Shown: one piece after another, positions 25,587 to 35,129 of the stretch | Numbering within the stretch: position 1 is the stretch's first letter | Layout: every line of letters starts with the position of its first letter | Source of the DNA: Bacteroidales bacterium | Lineage (GTDB): Bacteria; Bacteroidota; Bacteroidia; Bacteroidales; UBA932 | Assembly: GCA_016287875.1 (NCBI GenBank) | Contig: JAEEXQ010000001.1 | Location: 28,105-92,104 of the forward strand | DNA length: 64,000 nucleotides | Direction: 5' to 3' | Position numbers and translations under genes: made by a program | Notes under the pieces: generated by a model | The model's input: only the letters and a program-made list of their open reading frames with translations | Databases searched by the model: none | What the model was told of the DNA's origin: nothing

Positions 25587-26617
25587 CAGTCTTTAACTGC
25601 TTTAAGCGCTTCGCGTATCTTTGCCTCGATTTCGTCGGCAAGTTCGGTGTTGTCTTTGATGAGCTGTTTCACGGCCTCGCGACCCTGGGCAAGCTTCTCG
25701 CCATTGTAGCTGAACCACGAACCCGACTTCTGGATGACATCGAATTCCACGCCCAGGTCGACGATCTCTCCGCTGTGGGAGATACCTTCGCCGAAGACGA
25801 TATCGAATTCCGCTTTCTTGAAAGGCGGGGCCATCTTGTTCTTTACGACCTTCACGCGGGTGCGGTTGCCGGTGGCTTCCTCGCCGTCCTTGAGCTGGGT
25901 AGTGCGGCGTACGTCGATACGCACGGAAGCATAGAACTTGAGGGCGTTTCCGCCGGTGGTCGTCTCGGGGTTGCCGAACATTACGCCTATCTTCTCGCGC
26001 AGCTGGTTGATGAAGATGCAGCAGGTATTCGTCTTGGAGATGTTGGCAGTGAGTTTGCGGAGGGCCTGGCTCATCAGGCGGGCCTGGAGGCCTACTTTGT
26101 TATCCCCCATCTCTCCCTCGATCTCTGCCTTGGGAGTAAGGGCGGCCACCGAGTCGATGACTACGATGTCCACTGCACCCGAGCGGATGAGGTTGTCTGC
26201 AATTTCAAGTGCCTGTTCGCCGTTGTCCGGCTGAGAAATCAGCAAGGTCTCGAGGTTGACTCCGAGGGCCTTGGCATAAGTGCGGTCGAATGCGTGTTCC
26301 GCATCGATCATCGCAGCAATTCCACCCAGTTTCTGAGCCTGTGCGATAGCGTGGATGGCCAGCGTGGTCTTACCGCTGGACTCCGGTCCGTAGATCTCGA
26401 TTATCCTACCGCGAGGATAACCTCCGATTCCGAGGGCGTGATCAAGTGCGACGCTGCCGCTCGGGATAACCTGGGCGTCACTCCATTCTGGCTGGTCTCC
26501 CAACTTCATGATCGTGCCTTTCCCGTAATCTTTCTCAATCTTGTCGATCGTGGCCTGCAATGCCTTCATTTTGGCGGCATTGATGTCAGTGCCTTTTACT
26601 TCTGCTTCTTTAGCCAT
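25586..26617 (-). CDS. recA: Recombinase RecA
   Basis: This 343-residue ATP-dependent strand-exchange protein also drives LexA cleavage where that exists. Visible parts are Walker [47 protein letters not shown] (Walker B), the L1/L2 loop region with [17 protein letters not shown], and the C-terminal [20 protein letters not shown] chose ATG 26617 (MAKEAEVKG); the frame is open upstream to 26662. The promoter TATATTTG is about 42 bases upstream; no obvious SOS box is seen. Confidence 0.98.
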   Translation of the reverse strand: MAKEAEVKGTDINAAKMKALQATIDKIEKDYGKGTIMKLGDQPEWSDAQVIPSGSVALDHALGIGGYPRGRIIEIYGPESSGKTTLAIHAIAQAQKLGGIAAMIDAEHAFDRTYAKALGVNLETLLISQPDNGEQALEIADNLIRSGAVDIVVIDSVAALTPKAEIEGEMGDNKVGLQARLMSQALRKLTANISKTNTCCIFINQLREKIGVMFGNPETTTGGNALKFYASVRIDVRRTTQLKDGEEATGNRTRVKVVKNKMAPPFKKAEFDIVFGEGISHSGEIVDLGVEFDVIQKSGSWFSYNGEKLAQGREAVKQLIKDNTELADEIEAKIREALKAVKD

Positions 26618-26659
26618 AATGAATAAAAAATTATAATTCTGCGGGCTCATGCCCAAGGG

Positions 26660-26667
26660 CAAATATA
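26660..26667 (-). promoter_or_regulatory. -7 element of recA promoter
   Basis: TATATTTG on the minus strand in the recA-rlmN interval, 42 bases from the recA ATG. Confidence 0.6.
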
Positions 26668-26680
26668 GGCAAAAAATGCT

Positions 26681-26688
26681 TAACTTTG
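26681..26688 (+). promoter_or_regulatory. -7 element of rlmN promoter
   Basis: TAACTTTG ends six bases before the rlmN ATG, again predicting a near-leaderless mRNA. Confidence 0.55.
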
Positions 26689-26694
26689 TAACAT

Positions 26695-27705
26695 ATGGAA
26701 AAGTTACTTGGCAAAACTCCGGAAGAACTTGAACAGGTCGTTGCGAGCTGCGGTATGAAGCCTTTCGTGGCTAAGCAGATCGCCCGCTGGATGTATGTTT
26801 CGAAGGTCCGGAGCTTCGATGAAATGACCAATATCTCCAAGGCCGGACGGGAGAAGCTCGCCCAGCTTTACGAGCTCGGCGTCTCCGCCCCCGCAGGGAA
26901 GGCGGAAAGCAGCGACGGCACCCTCAAGTATCTTTTCAAGGCGGAAGGTTCCGCCATCGAATCCGTGGTGATCCCGGACGGGGACCGCAGTACCCTCTGC
27001 GTATCTTCCCAGGCCGGATGCCGCATGAACTGCAAGTTCTGTATGACGGGCCGGGGCGGATTCCACGGCCATCTGCAGGTATCCGACATACTCAACCAGT
27101 TCATCTCCATCGACGATCCCGACAGGCTTACCAACACTGTTTTCATGGGGATGGGAGAGCCTCTGGACAACTATTCCGAGGTTTCCAAGGCCATAGCCGT
27201 GCTGACCTCCGACTGGGGTTTTGCCTGGAGTCCGAAGAGGATAACGGTCTCCAGCATAGGAGTCCTGCCCGAATTGAAAAAATATCTCGACCATCAGAAA
27301 TGCCATCTGGCAATCAGTTTGCATAATCCCTTCGGCGAAGAGAGGGTGCAGATGATGCCGGTAGAGAAGGCCTGGCCCATCCGGGAAGTCGTGGACCTGA
27401 TCCGCACTTACGACTGGAGCGGGCAGCGCAGGGTGAGTTTCGAATATACGATGTTCGCGGGATGGAACGATACCAAGCGCCACGCGGACGCCCTGATCCG
27501 CCTGCTGAAGGGCCTGGAATGCCGTGTGAACCTGATCCGCTTCCACAAGATTCCGGACTTCCCCTACGACACCACCCCCAGGAACGTGATGGAGGCCTTC
27601 CGCGACCGCCTCGATTCCAACGGAGTCACCTGCACCATCCGGGCTTCCCGCGGGGAGGATATACTCGCCGCCTGCGGACTGCTCGCCGGGCAGGCAAATA
27701 AATGA
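26695..27705 (+). CDS. rlmN: 23S rRNA (adenine(2503)-C2)/tRNA adenine-37 methyltransferase RlmN
   Basis: This 336-residue radical SAM enzyme methylates C2 of A2503 in 23S rRNA and A37 of some tRNAs. The iron-sulfur motif is CRMNCKFC (near residue 107), followed by [26 protein letters not shown] and the SAM-contact region [12 protein letters not shown]. The methyl-carrying cysteine is in the C-terminal [14 protein letters not shown]. It is divergent from recA and is followed after 13 bases by the patatin-barrel gene. Confidence 0.96.
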   Translation: MEKLLGKTPEELEQVVASCGMKPFVAKQIARWMYVSKVRSFDEMTNISKAGREKLAQLYELGVSAPAGKAESSDGTLKYLFKAEGSAIESVVIPDGDRSTLCVSSQAGCRMNCKFCMTGRGGFHGHLQVSDILNQFISIDDPDRLTNTVFMGMGEPLDNYSEVSKAIAVLTSDWGFAWSPKRITVSSIGVLPELKKYLDHQKCHLAISLHNPFGEERVQMMPVEKAWPIREVVDLIRTYDWSGQRRVSFEYTMFAGWNDTKRHADALIRLLKGLECRVNLIRFHKIPDFPYDTTPRNVMEAFRDRLDSNGVTCTIRASRGEDILAACGLLAGQANK

Positions 27706-27718
27706 AACAGAATTATTT

Positions 27719-30157
27719 ATGATCAGATTGAAATACATATGCGTCGTTCTGCTGCTGCTCCTCGGCCCTTTGGCGGGTGCACAGCAGGCCGGCAAGGGCA
27801 ACAGGCCTCTCCGCAGGGAGAGCGTCCGCCTGGCCGCCACCAGCACCGATCCCGAGGTCGATTCCCTGATGTTCTCCCGTATGAGGGAGAAGATGGATAA
27901 GATACGCAGGGAGCAGGGCCGTCCCACCGTAGCGCTGGTATTGAGCGGCGGCGGTGCCAAGGGCGTCGCCCACGTCAGCATCATCAAGTATCTCGAAGAG
28001 CAGAAGATACCCGTGGATATGGTGCTCGGCACCAGTATGGGAGGCCTGATCGGCGGCCTTTATGCCCTCGGCTACACTGCCGACGAGCTGGATTCCCTGG
28101 TCCGGGGAATGGAATGGGACAAGGCCCTCTCCGACAAGGTCAGCCAGGACTTCGTCTCCTATAACGTGAAGATGCGCCAGCAGCGCTATCTGATTTCGAT
28201 GCCCTTCCACTATGCCAAGGAGGACTTCGTGGCCAAGGTAGGGGAGGGAGTCATAGCTTCCGCCCGCAGGCAGGGGGTGCATCTCAGCGCCGCCCAGGAA
28301 GAGGATCTCGTGAACGGCGCGGCGGCATCTACCAGTTTCAACAGCCTCCCCGCCGGTTTTGCCTACGGAGTCAACGTCAACAATATAATAGCTTCCAAGA
28401 CGGTGGGATATCAGGATTCCCTGGATTTCTCCACCCTCCCCATACCCTTCTTCTGCGTATCTACCGACATAGTGTCCTGCAAGGCCAAGTACTGGACTTC
28501 GGGCCCCCTGAATACGGCGATGCGCTCCACCATGTCCATCCCCGTGCTGTTCGAGCCGGTGCGCTACAAGGATATGATACTCATCGACGGTGGCACGCGC
28601 AACAACTATCCTACCGATATGGCCAGGGCTATGGGAGCGGATATAATCATTGGCGTGGTGCTGGCGGATGCGGATCTTTCCTATGCCCAGATCAACAACA
28701 TAATGGACCTGGTGATGCAGGTTTCCGATATGCTGGGCCGCGAGGCGTACGTGGGCAATATGCGGCGTTCGGACGTCAGCCTGAGGCCGGATATGACCGG
28801 TTTCGGGATGATGAGTTTCAGCAAGGAGGCTGTGGATTCCATAATGAAGCGCGGATATGATGCCGCGCTGGCCAATGCCGAGGCTCTTGCCCGGGTGAAG
28901 GAAAAGGTCGGGGACCACGAGAAGACCCTTCAGGCTCCCAGGGCCGTGGACATCACGAAAGAAGGCGTGATAATCTCCCAGATACGTTTCAACGGGGTGG
29001 ATGAGGAAGATGCCCGCTATCTTCGCCGGGAAATCCGTATAAAGGAAGGGAACGAAGTGATGGCACCGCAGATAGACGAGGCCGTGTGCAGGCTTTTCTC
29101 GATGGATGCCTTCGAGTCCGTGAACTACACCCTTTCCAAGGATGGGGATGAGTATGTGCTGATATTCAACTGCAACAAGGGCCCGGTGCACAGGATAGGC
29201 GGTGCCGGACGTGGCGATACCGAGGAACTCGTGGCCGCAATGTTGAACGTAGGACTGAACGTGAACAAGCTCCGTGGCTCCCGTCTGGATTTCGAGGGGC
29301 GGGTCGGCAACCGCTCGTATGCTTTGCTCAAGTATTCGTTCACCGCACCTTTGTTCCCCACCTTCAACCTCGAAGGGAAGTGGGGCTCCACCAACGCCAA
29401 GATTCTCAAGGACCAGTTCAATTACCAGAGCGGGTTCCGTACCTTCGCCCTGGACGGTTATTTCTCCGGGATGCGCCTGGAGAATTTCGATTTCCGCGCC
29501 GGCGCGAAATACGAAAGATACAGGGTGGATTCCTGGCTGACCGATTCCGGTAATTCCGTCCCTCTCAGCCAGATGCAGCTCAAGGGCCAGGGCTTCGGAT
29601 CCATCTACTTCAACCTGCGGCACTATACCCTCGACGACCTGTACTTCCCTTCGAAGGGCCTGGACGTAGGAGTGGATTTCCAATATCTTCCCTGGAGCGG
29701 CCGCACCAAGATGCTGGGTATGGATATCAGGACCGTGTTCCCTATGAATCCTTGGCTGTCCCTTCTGCCCGAATTCTATTTCCGTTCCCTCATCGACGCT
29801 TCGAAAGAGAACCTCTTCCACGCCAATTACGTGGGCGGTGCCTTCAGAGGCCGGTATCTCGAGAATCAGATGCCCTTCGCGGGTTTCAACCATATGGTCC
29901 CCGCCAAAGACTTCGCCATGGTGCTCAACCTGGATCTGCGTGCAAGGCTGGCGAAGAACTTCTACACCAGCCTGATCGGGTCCTGCTTCGTGGATGACGA
30001 TGTGCTGCCGACCTCCTTCGCCCAGCTGGCTCCTACCTACCTCGGAGCCGCCCTGGAGCTTGCCTATGACTCATTGGTCGGCCCTGTCCGCGCCCGTCTG
30101 CAGTGGTCTGATTTCCGTGGCTGGAGCGGCTACGTGGGGATAGGTTTTGATTTCTAG
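27719..30157 (+). CDS. Patatin-like phospholipase with POTRA and beta-barrel (PlpD-type)
   Basis: This 812-residue outer-membrane protein has a signal peptide (to about residue 21) and a patatin lipase domain (about 70-330) with oxyanion site SGGGAKG, nucleophile elbow GTSMGG and the dyad Asp in IDGGTRNNYP. A POTRA-like region follows (about 410-490), then a BamA/TpsB-type barrel ending YVGIGFDF with the terminal Phe expected for barrel insertion. In Pseudomonas PlpD the barrel exports the lipase; in Bacteroidota the lipase may remain periplasmic. It lies between rlmN and recX. Confidence 0.92.
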   Translation: MIRLKYICVVLLLLLGPLAGAQQAGKGNRPLRRESVRLAATSTDPEVDSLMFSRMREKMDKIRREQGRPTVALVLSGGGAKGVAHVSIIKYLEEQKIPVDMVLGTSMGGLIGGLYALGYTADELDSLVRGMEWDKALSDKVSQDFVSYNVKMRQQRYLISMPFHYAKEDFVAKVGEGVIASARRQGVHLSAAQEEDLVNGAAASTSFNSLPAGFAYGVNVNNIIASKTVGYQDSLDFSTLPIPFFCVSTDIVSCKAKYWTSGPLNTAMRSTMSIPVLFEPVRYKDMILIDGGTRNNYPTDMARAMGADIIIGVVLADADLSYAQINNIMDLVMQVSDMLGREAYVGNMRRSDVSLRPDMTGFGMMSFSKEAVDSIMKRGYDAALANAEALARVKEKVGDHEKTLQAPRAVDITKEGVIISQIRFNGVDEEDARYLRREIRIKEGNEVMAPQIDEAVCRLFSMDAFESVNYTLSKDGDEYVLIFNCNKGPVHRIGGAGRGDTEELVAAMLNVGLNVNKLRGSRLDFEGRVGNRSYALLKYSFTAPLFPTFNLEGKWGSTNAKILKDQFNYQSGFRTFALDGYFSGMRLENFDFRAGAKYERYRVDSWLTDSGNSVPLSQMQLKGQGFGSIYFNLRHYTLDDLYFPSKGLDVGVDFQYLPWSGRTKMLGMDIRTVFPMNPWLSLLPEFYFRSLIDASKENLFHANYVGGAFRGRYLENQMPFAGFNHMVPAKDFAMVLNLDLRARLAKNFYTSLIGSCFVDDDVLPTSFAQLAPTYLGAALELAYDSLVGPVRARLQWSDFRGWSGYVGIGFDF

Positions 30158-30160
30158 GAT

Positions 30161-30610
30161 ATGAATGAAGTTCTGGATAAACTTGAGGCCCTTTGCGCCA
30201 AGCGCGAATATTGCGTGTCCGATATCCGCCGCAAGGCCATCGAGCGCCTGGATGGCGACCGGCAGGCTGCCGAAGAGCTGGTGCAGTCGCTTATCGGGAA
30301 CAAGTTCGTTGATGATGCGCGCTATGCTTCTGCTTTCGCCCGCGAGAAGTCTGGTCTGCAGGGCTGGGGCCCCATCAAGATCCGTTTCCAGTTGCGTGCC
30401 AAGGGGATTTCCGACAGCATCATCACCGAGGCCTTGTCCGAAATCGACGGCACCAAAGCCCGCACCCGTCTCGAGAAGCTTCTCGAGAACAAATGGCGTT
30501 CCCTTTCGGACGACCCTCAAGGCCGCCTCAAACTGATCAAATTCGCCCTCTCCCGCGGCTACGAGTACGAAGACACCGAACCCCTGATCAAACGCATTAC
30601 CTCCGCCTAG
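30161..30610 (+). CDS. recX: Regulatory protein RecX
   Basis: This 149-residue all-helical protein binds RecA filaments and limits their activity. Family segments are CAKREYCVSDIRRKAIERL, LIGNKFVDDARYASAFAREK and WGPIKIRFQLRAKGISDSII. It starts three bases after the patatin-barrel stop, so the two are co-transcribed. recA itself is 3.5 kb away on the other strand, so the usual recA-recX linkage is broken here. Confidence 0.92.
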   Translation: MNEVLDKLEALCAKREYCVSDIRRKAIERLDGDRQAAEELVQSLIGNKFVDDARYASAFAREKSGLQGWGPIKIRFQLRAKGISDSIITEALSEIDGTKARTRLEKLLENKWRSLSDDPQGRLKLIKFALSRGYEYEDTEPLIKRITSA

Positions 30611-31232
30611 GTATTTTCTTCCGGCCGGTGAGTCCAGCCCCTGGCGGGACTCCGCTCCCTTCGGTCGCTCCGGCCCCTCCCAGCGTTTCCTGCGTGGTCT
30701 GCGACCACTTGTCTCCGCCGGGCCCCTCCCCCTATACCTGTCCGTGGGTGGACAGGCCCGCCAGGGGCTGGCTCCCGGCCGTATGGTCCACCGCGGCAGG
30801 AAAAGCCGCGGTGAGGGCAGGCGCACCCCGGGGGGCGTGGTTGGGCGGAAACGAGCGTGCTGCGTAAGTTGCTGAGAGACAGTAGATTACTTAATCAAGG
30901 CTGCTTCAAATCGAGCAGCCCTGATTGCGTAACGCGCTGAAGGACAGCTGTTTACGCAGCACGGTCAAAACGCCAGGCTTTACCTTTCGGGAAATGTCCA
31001 CCCCGTCGCGGAAGAAACCGCCGGACAATCTGCCCGGACGTTAGAATAACAGCAGTGCGGGCAGAAATATGCCGGAAAATCTGCCTAGACTGGAAATACC
31101 GCGGCGAGCGAAAGCCTAGCGGACGGGGAATGCAGGTACCGGGCCCCTTTTTCTTTGGGGCCCGGACCTGCCCTTTCCCCGCCGCGGAAGGAAAAGCCGC
31201 GGTGTGGCGTCAGCGGGGATTCGAAAACGACT
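30611..31232. repeat. Non-coding palindrome cluster between recX and pdxA
   Basis: About 620 bases with no credible gene but four large inverted repeats. First, GGCCGG..CCAGCCCCTGGCGGG near 30623-30647 pairs with 30757-30780. Second, GTGCTGCGTAA (30857-30867) pairs with TTACGCAGCAC (30952-30962) and encloses AATCAAGGCTGCT (30893-30905) and AGCAGCCCTGATT (30914-30926), which match at 12 of 13. Third, 31132-31147 pairs with 31157-31171, a GC-rich stem with one bulge. Fourth, CCGCGGnAGGAAAAGCCGCGGTG occurs twice, at 30791-30813 and 31182-31204. The short ORFs inside have no recognisable product. Confidence 0.8.
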
Positions 31233-32321
31233 TTAGGCTATCTGGGGACGGCCAGGACGGGAAGGCTTTTCTTCGTCGAGGGACTTCTGCTCGGGCATCT
31301 TGCCCTCCTGCATACTCTTCCACGCTTTGCGGTGCTCCCAGATGTCGATAGCGGCAAAGATGGCAGCACGCATAGAGCGGGGATCCGCTTCGTCGCGGCC
31401 CGCAAGCTCGAAAGCAGTGCCGTGGTCGGGGGAAGTACGCACTACGGGAAGGCCGGCGGTATAGTTCACGCCGTCCTCGAAAGCGATGGCCTTGAACGGG
31501 GCGAGGCCCTGGTCGTGATACATCGCAAGCGTAGCATCGAACTGCTCGTAGTGACCCATTCCGAAATAACCGTCAGGGGAGAAAGGCCCGAAAGCCATTA
31601 TACCCTCCTGGGTGGCCCTGCGTATGGCGGGGATTATGATCTCCTGCTCTTCGGTGCCCAGCAGCCCGCTGTCGCCGCTGTGGGGATTGAGGCTGAGCAC
31701 GCCTATCCTGGGGTTGCCTATGCCGAAATCCTGCTCCAGCGACTGCTTCATCAGGCGGAGCTTGCTCACTATCTTATCCTCGGAGATAGAGGAGGGAACG
31801 TCCTTGAGGGGGATGTGCCCTGTAACGACACCGACTTTCAGGCGCTCGCTTATCATAAGCATGGTCACGTCCTTCACGCCGAAGGCCTCCTGGAGGAACT
31901 CGGTATGGCCGGGGAAACCGAAGCCCTCGGCCACTATGGCTTTCTTGTTGATGGGGCCCGTCACCAGCACGTCGATGGTGCCGGCCTTGAGGTCGCGCAC
32001 CGCCCATTCGAGCGCGGTGATTGCAGCTTTGGCGGAATCGGCGGTGGCTCCGCCCGGTTCGGCGAACACGTTGTCGGGCAGGCATCCCACAATGTTGACC
32101 CTCTTCTCGTGAGCTTCCGCTGCCGAAGAAATGGCATTGGTGTCCATCTGCTCGATTTCGGGGATGGATTTGCGGTAGAAGCTGAATATTTTGCTCGACC
32201 CGTAAACCACGGGGGTGAGCATATCTAGGATGCGGGGGTCGCTGAGTGCCTTGATGATTACTTCGTAACCAATTCCGTTGCTGTCGCCCTGGGTGATACC
32301 CACTACAAGTTTGTGTTTCAT
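31233..32321 (-). CDS. pdxA: 4-hydroxythreonine-4-phosphate dehydrogenase
   Basis: This 362-residue enzyme of the DXP-dependent vitamin B6 pathway oxidises 4-phosphohydroxy-L-threonine before the PdxJ step. Diagnostic parts are VVGITQGDSNGIGYEVIIK, TGPINKKAIVAEGFGFPGHTEFL, the metal-site LNPHSGDSGLLG, MYHDQGLAPFKA and RTSPDHGTAFELAG. The last 30 residues are a Lys/Pro-rich tail beyond the usual family end. Its start overlaps the rnhA stop by 4 bases. Confidence 0.95.
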   Translation of the reverse strand: MKHKLVVGITQGDSNGIGYEVIIKALSDPRILDMLTPVVYGSSKIFSFYRKSIPEIEQMDTNAISSAAEAHEKRVNIVGCLPDNVFAEPGGATADSAKAAITALEWAVRDLKAGTIDVLVTGPINKKAIVAEGFGFPGHTEFLQEAFGVKDVTMLMISERLKVGVVTGHIPLKDVPSSISEDKIVSKLRLMKQSLEQDFGIGNPRIGVLSLNPHSGDSGLLGTEEQEIIIPAIRRATQEGIMAFGPFSPDGYFGMGHYEQFDATLAMYHDQGLAPFKAIAFEDGVNYTAGLPVVRTSPDHGTAFELAGRDEADPRSMRAAIFAAIDIWEHRKAWKSMQEGKMPEQKSLDEEKPSRPGRPQIA

Positions 32322-32803
32322 ATATCCAATGTGTTTTCTTCTTCGTTGACATAACCCTCGTCCTGGGGGAGGGGACTCTTGCCGTAGGCTGCCACCGCAA
32401 GGCGGTCGCAGCGCTCGTTCTCAGGATGCCCCGCGTGCCCTTTCAGCCAGTGGAAGTGCACGTTGTGCTTCCTGTACAAGGGCACGAAACGCAGCCACAG
32501 GTCCTGGTTCTTCTTTTTCTTGAAGCCCGTGGCGAGCCAGTTGTCGAGCCACTTTTCCTCGACTGCCTTCACCACGTAGGAAGAATCGCTCCACACCTCC
32601 ACGTCGGCCTTCTCCCATTTGATGGCTTCCAGCCCCATTATCACCGCAAGCAGTTCCATCCGGTTGTTGGTAGTGCGGGCAAAGCCTCCGGAAAGCTCCT
32701 TGCGAAGATTTCCGCAGATCAGTACTGCGCCCCATCCGCCGGGCCCGGGGTTTCCGCTGGCCGCTCCGTCGGTGTAGAGGTATATGGTCTCTTTTCGTGC
32801 CAT
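32318..32803 (-). CDS. rnhA: Ribonuclease HI
   Basis: This 161-residue enzyme degrades RNA in RNA-DNA hybrids. The catalytic carboxylates are visible: YTDGAASGNPGPGGWGAVL (Asp), NNRMELLAVIMGLEAI (Glu), VWSDSSYVV (Asp), and HAGHPENERCDRLA with the flexible His and last Asp. I chose ATG 32803 (MARKETIYLYTDG). It is transcribed before pdxA. Confidence 0.95.
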   Translation of the reverse strand: MARKETIYLYTDGAASGNPGPGGWGAVLICGNLRKELSGGFARTTNNRMELLAVIMGLEAIKWEKADVEVWSDSSYVVKAVEEKWLDNWLATGFKKKKNQDLWLRFVPLYRKHNVHFHWLKGHAGHPENERCDRLAVAAYGKSPLPQDEGYVNEEENTLDI

Positions 32804-32819
32804 TTTCAACAAAAATAAC

Positions 32820-32827
32820 TATTTTTG
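32820..32827 (+). promoter_or_regulatory. -7 element of the rfbD operon promoter
   Basis: TATTTTTG ends seven bases before the rfbD ATG. The -33 region is only TTTTC-like. It would drive the six-gene rfbD-to-DAHP synthase unit. Confidence 0.5.
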
Positions 32828-32834
32828 TAAGATT

Positions 32835-33734
32835 ATGAATGATAAAAAGCTCAATATTCTCGTAACAGGTGCCAACGGACAGCTTGGAAGATGCCTCCGC
32901 GATGAGAGCCGCGGCAGCCGGAACCGCTACATCTTTACTGACGTAAGCGAGCTGCCCGGGCTGGAAACCACGTACCTGGACGTATGCAACGGCGATGCTC
33001 TCGACATAGTCGCCGATTCCGAGAATGTTGACGTCATAATCAACTGCGCAGGCTATACCAACGTGGACAGGGCCGAGGATGAGACACATCTCGCCGACCT
33101 GCTTAACCACGTGGCCGCGGCCAACCTTGCCGCCACCGCCCGCCGGAGGGGTGCAACCCTGATCCACATTTCCACCGACTACGTGTTCGGCGGAGATTCC
33201 TGCACTCCCATAAAGGAAGATGCGGCCCCGGCCCCCCTGGGGGTGTACGGCGCCACCAAGCTGGCAGGGGAGGATGCGGTAAGGGCTTCTGCCTGCCGCT
33301 ATATCATTATCCGCACTGCCTGGATGTATTCCGCGTACGGGAAGAACTTCTTCAAGACTATGCTGAGCCTGACTGCATCCCATCCTTCCATAAAGGTGGT
33401 CTGCGACCAGACGGGCACTCCCACCTACGCTCCCGACCTGGCCCGTTTCATAGTGGGAATCATCGACGGGGGCAAACTCGGCCATACCGGCTTATACAAC
33501 TATACGGGAGAAGGAGTCTGCAGCTGGTACGACTTCGCGCACGCCATCTGCAAGCGCGCCGGCAACAAGTGCCAGGTGAATCCCTGCCGCAGCGAGGATT
33601 ATCCCACCAGAGCCCGCCGGCCCCATTATTCTGTGCTGGACAAGAGCCTGGTAAAATCCGTCTTCGGAGTCTCCATCCCACATTGGACCGATTCCCTGGA
33701 CAAATGTTTTCAAGAACTGGATAATGACAATTGA
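32835..33734 (+). CDS. rfbD: dTDP-4-dehydrorhamnose reductase
   Basis: This 299-residue short-chain dehydrogenase performs the last step of dTDP-L-rhamnose synthesis. It has NILVTGANGQLGRCLRDES (nucleotide-binding Gly motif), STDYVFGGDSCTPIKED, the catalytic YGATKLAGED (Tyr-x3-Lys) and IIRTAWMYSAYGKNFFKTML. I chose ATG 32835 because homology starts there. It overlaps rfbC by 11 bases. The rest of the rhamnose pathway (rfbA, rfbB) is not in the window. Confidence 0.94.
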   Translation: MNDKKLNILVTGANGQLGRCLRDESRGSRNRYIFTDVSELPGLETTYLDVCNGDALDIVADSENVDVIINCAGYTNVDRAEDETHLADLLNHVAAANLAATARRRGATLIHISTDYVFGGDSCTPIKEDAAPAPLGVYGATKLAGEDAVRASACRYIIIRTAWMYSAYGKNFFKTMLSLTASHPSIKVVCDQTGTPTYAPDLARFIVGIIDGGKLGHTGLYNYTGEGVCSWYDFAHAICKRAGNKCQVNPCRSEDYPTRARRPHYSVLDKSLVKSVFGVSIPHWTDSLDKCFQELDNDN

Positions 33735-34302
33735 GCGTACCTCCATATCTGACGTAGTGATACTGCATCCCCGCATTTTCGAGGATGCAAGGGGCTATTT
33801 CTTCGAGTCTTTCAACGAGAAGGAATTCGCCTCGCTGCTGTATCCCGTGCACTTCGTGCAGGACAATGAAAGCAAATCCTGTCACGGAGTGGTCCGGGGG
33901 CTCCACTACCAGAAGGGAGATAGCGCCCAAGGTAAGTTGGTACGTGTAATAAAAGGAGAAGTTCTCGACATCGCCGTAGATATCCGCGTCGGCAGCCCCA
34001 CTTTCGGCAAGTGGGTGGGCGTCAGGCTCTCGGAGCAGAACGCCTCGCAGCTGTTCATCCCCCGCGGATTCGCCCACGGATTCTGCGTGCTGAGCGAGGA
34101 AGCGGTGTTCCAGTACAAGTGCGACCGTTTCTACGACCCTGCGGCCGAAGGAGCAATAGCCTGGGACGATCCCGACCTGGCTGTCGATTGGGGCATTCCC
34201 GCCAAGGATGTGCTGCTTTCCGAAAAGGACAGACATCACAGGAGGCTCAGGGACATCCCCGCGGGAGAACTTTTCGAATACGGTAAGGATTTATATCGAT
34301 GA
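33724..34302 (+). CDS. rfbC: dTDP-4-dehydrorhamnose 3,5-epimerase
   Basis: This 192-residue cupin epimerase acts just before RfbD. Diagnostic segments are DARGYFFESFNEKEF, VQDNESKSCHGVVRGLHYQ (catalytic His), IKGEVLDIAVDIRVGSPTFG, LFIPRGFAHGFCVLSE and IAWDDPDLAVDWGI. It overlaps rfbD by 11 bases and pheA by 4 bases, which ties sugar-nucleotide and aromatic amino acid synthesis into one transcript. Confidence 0.95.
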   Translation: MTIERTSISDVVILHPRIFEDARGYFFESFNEKEFASLLYPVHFVQDNESKSCHGVVRGLHYQKGDSAQGKLVRVIKGEVLDIAVDIRVGSPTFGKWVGVRLSEQNASQLFIPRGFAHGFCVLSEEAVFQYKCDRFYDPAAEGAIAWDDPDLAVDWGIPAKDVLLSEKDRHHRRLRDIPAGELFEYGKDLYR

Positions 34303-35129
34303 AAAAAGTCGCTATTCAAGGGTATTCCGGCTGTTTCCACGAAGAGGCCGCAAGGCGTTTCTATGCCGGCATAGGCGAGGACGCGCTCCAGATTGTGGAG
34401 TGCGACACCTTCGACGGACTGTACACGGCAATGGCTTCGCATAAGGCGGATTCCGCCGTGATGGCAATCGAGAATACCGTTTCCGGCGGACTCCTCCCTA
34501 ACTTCGACCTGCTGCGCAAGAATCCGCAGCGCATCAAGGGAGAGGTCTTCCTGCGCATAGAGCAGAACCTTATGGCCCTGCCAGGCCAGAAGCTGGAGGA
34601 CATCAAGGAGGTCCGCACCCACTATATGGCCATCAACCAGACCCGCGAGTTCTTCAAGGACTGGCCCGGAATCCGTCTGGTGGAGTCGGAAGATACCGCA
34701 AAGTCGGCCGCCCAGGTCGCAGGGGAGAAGCTGGAGGGAGTGGGCGCAGTGGCATCCAAACTGGCGGCCCAGCTCTATGGCCTGGAGATTCTCGCCCCCG
34801 GCATAGAGACCTACAAGCAGAATTTCACCCGTTTCCTGATAATGGATCCGGATCTCGCCGTGCAGGAGAAGGATATAGACAAAGCCTCCCTTTGTTTCAC
34901 CCTGCCCCATACTCCGGGATCCCTGGCCCACATACTTACCATACTCTCGTTCTACGAGATGAACCTCACCCGCATCCAGTCCCTGCCCATCCCCGGGAAG
35001 GAATGGCAGTACTTCTTCTACGCCGACATAAAGTTCGCATCCTACGGAAGATACCAGCAGGCCCTTGCAGCAGTGAGGCCCCTTATAGATGAATTCCAGA
35101 TACTGGGAGAATATAAATCCGCCCTATGA
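34299..35129 (+). CDS. pheA: Prephenate dehydratase
   Basis: This 276-residue enzyme converts prephenate to phenylpyruvate for phenylalanine synthesis. The catalytic domain (1-180) has IQGYSGCFHEEAARRFYA, AVMAIENTVSGGLLPNFDLL and the region ending NFTRFLIMD. The C-terminal ACT domain (about 195-276), with HTPGSLAHILTILSFYEMNL and RIQSLPIPGKEWQYFFYAD, binds Phe for feedback control. There is no fused chorismate mutase; that activity is in the last gene of this operon. Overlaps both neighbours by 4 bases. Confidence 0.93.
   Translation: MKKVAIQGYSGCFHEEAARRFYAGIGEDALQIVECDTFDGLYTAMASHKADSAVMAIENTVSGGLLPNFDLLRKNPQRIKGEVFLRIEQNLMALPGQKLEDIKEVRTHYMAINQTREFFKDWPGIRLVESEDTAKSAAQVAGEKLEGVGAVASKLAAQLYGLEILAPGIETYKQNFTRFLIMDPDLAVQEKDIDKASLCFTLPHTPGSLAHILTILSFYEMNLTRIQSLPIPGKEWQYFFYADIKFASYGRYQQALAAVRPLIDEFQILGEYKSAL

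Noticed and set aside
26618-26694. LexA-type SOS box in the recA-rlmN interval
   Set aside because: No dyad-symmetric operator is visible; only divergent -7 elements are supported.
27713-29893. 726-residue minus-strand ORF
   Set aside because: It lies entirely opposite the patatin-barrel gene, has His/Gly-rich composition typical of antisense GC-rich frames and matches no family.
30493-31351. Short plus-strand ORFs in the recX-pdxA interval
   Set aside because: They consist of palindrome DNA, overlap recX or pdxA at the ends and encode Pro/Gly/Arg-rich sequence with no family.
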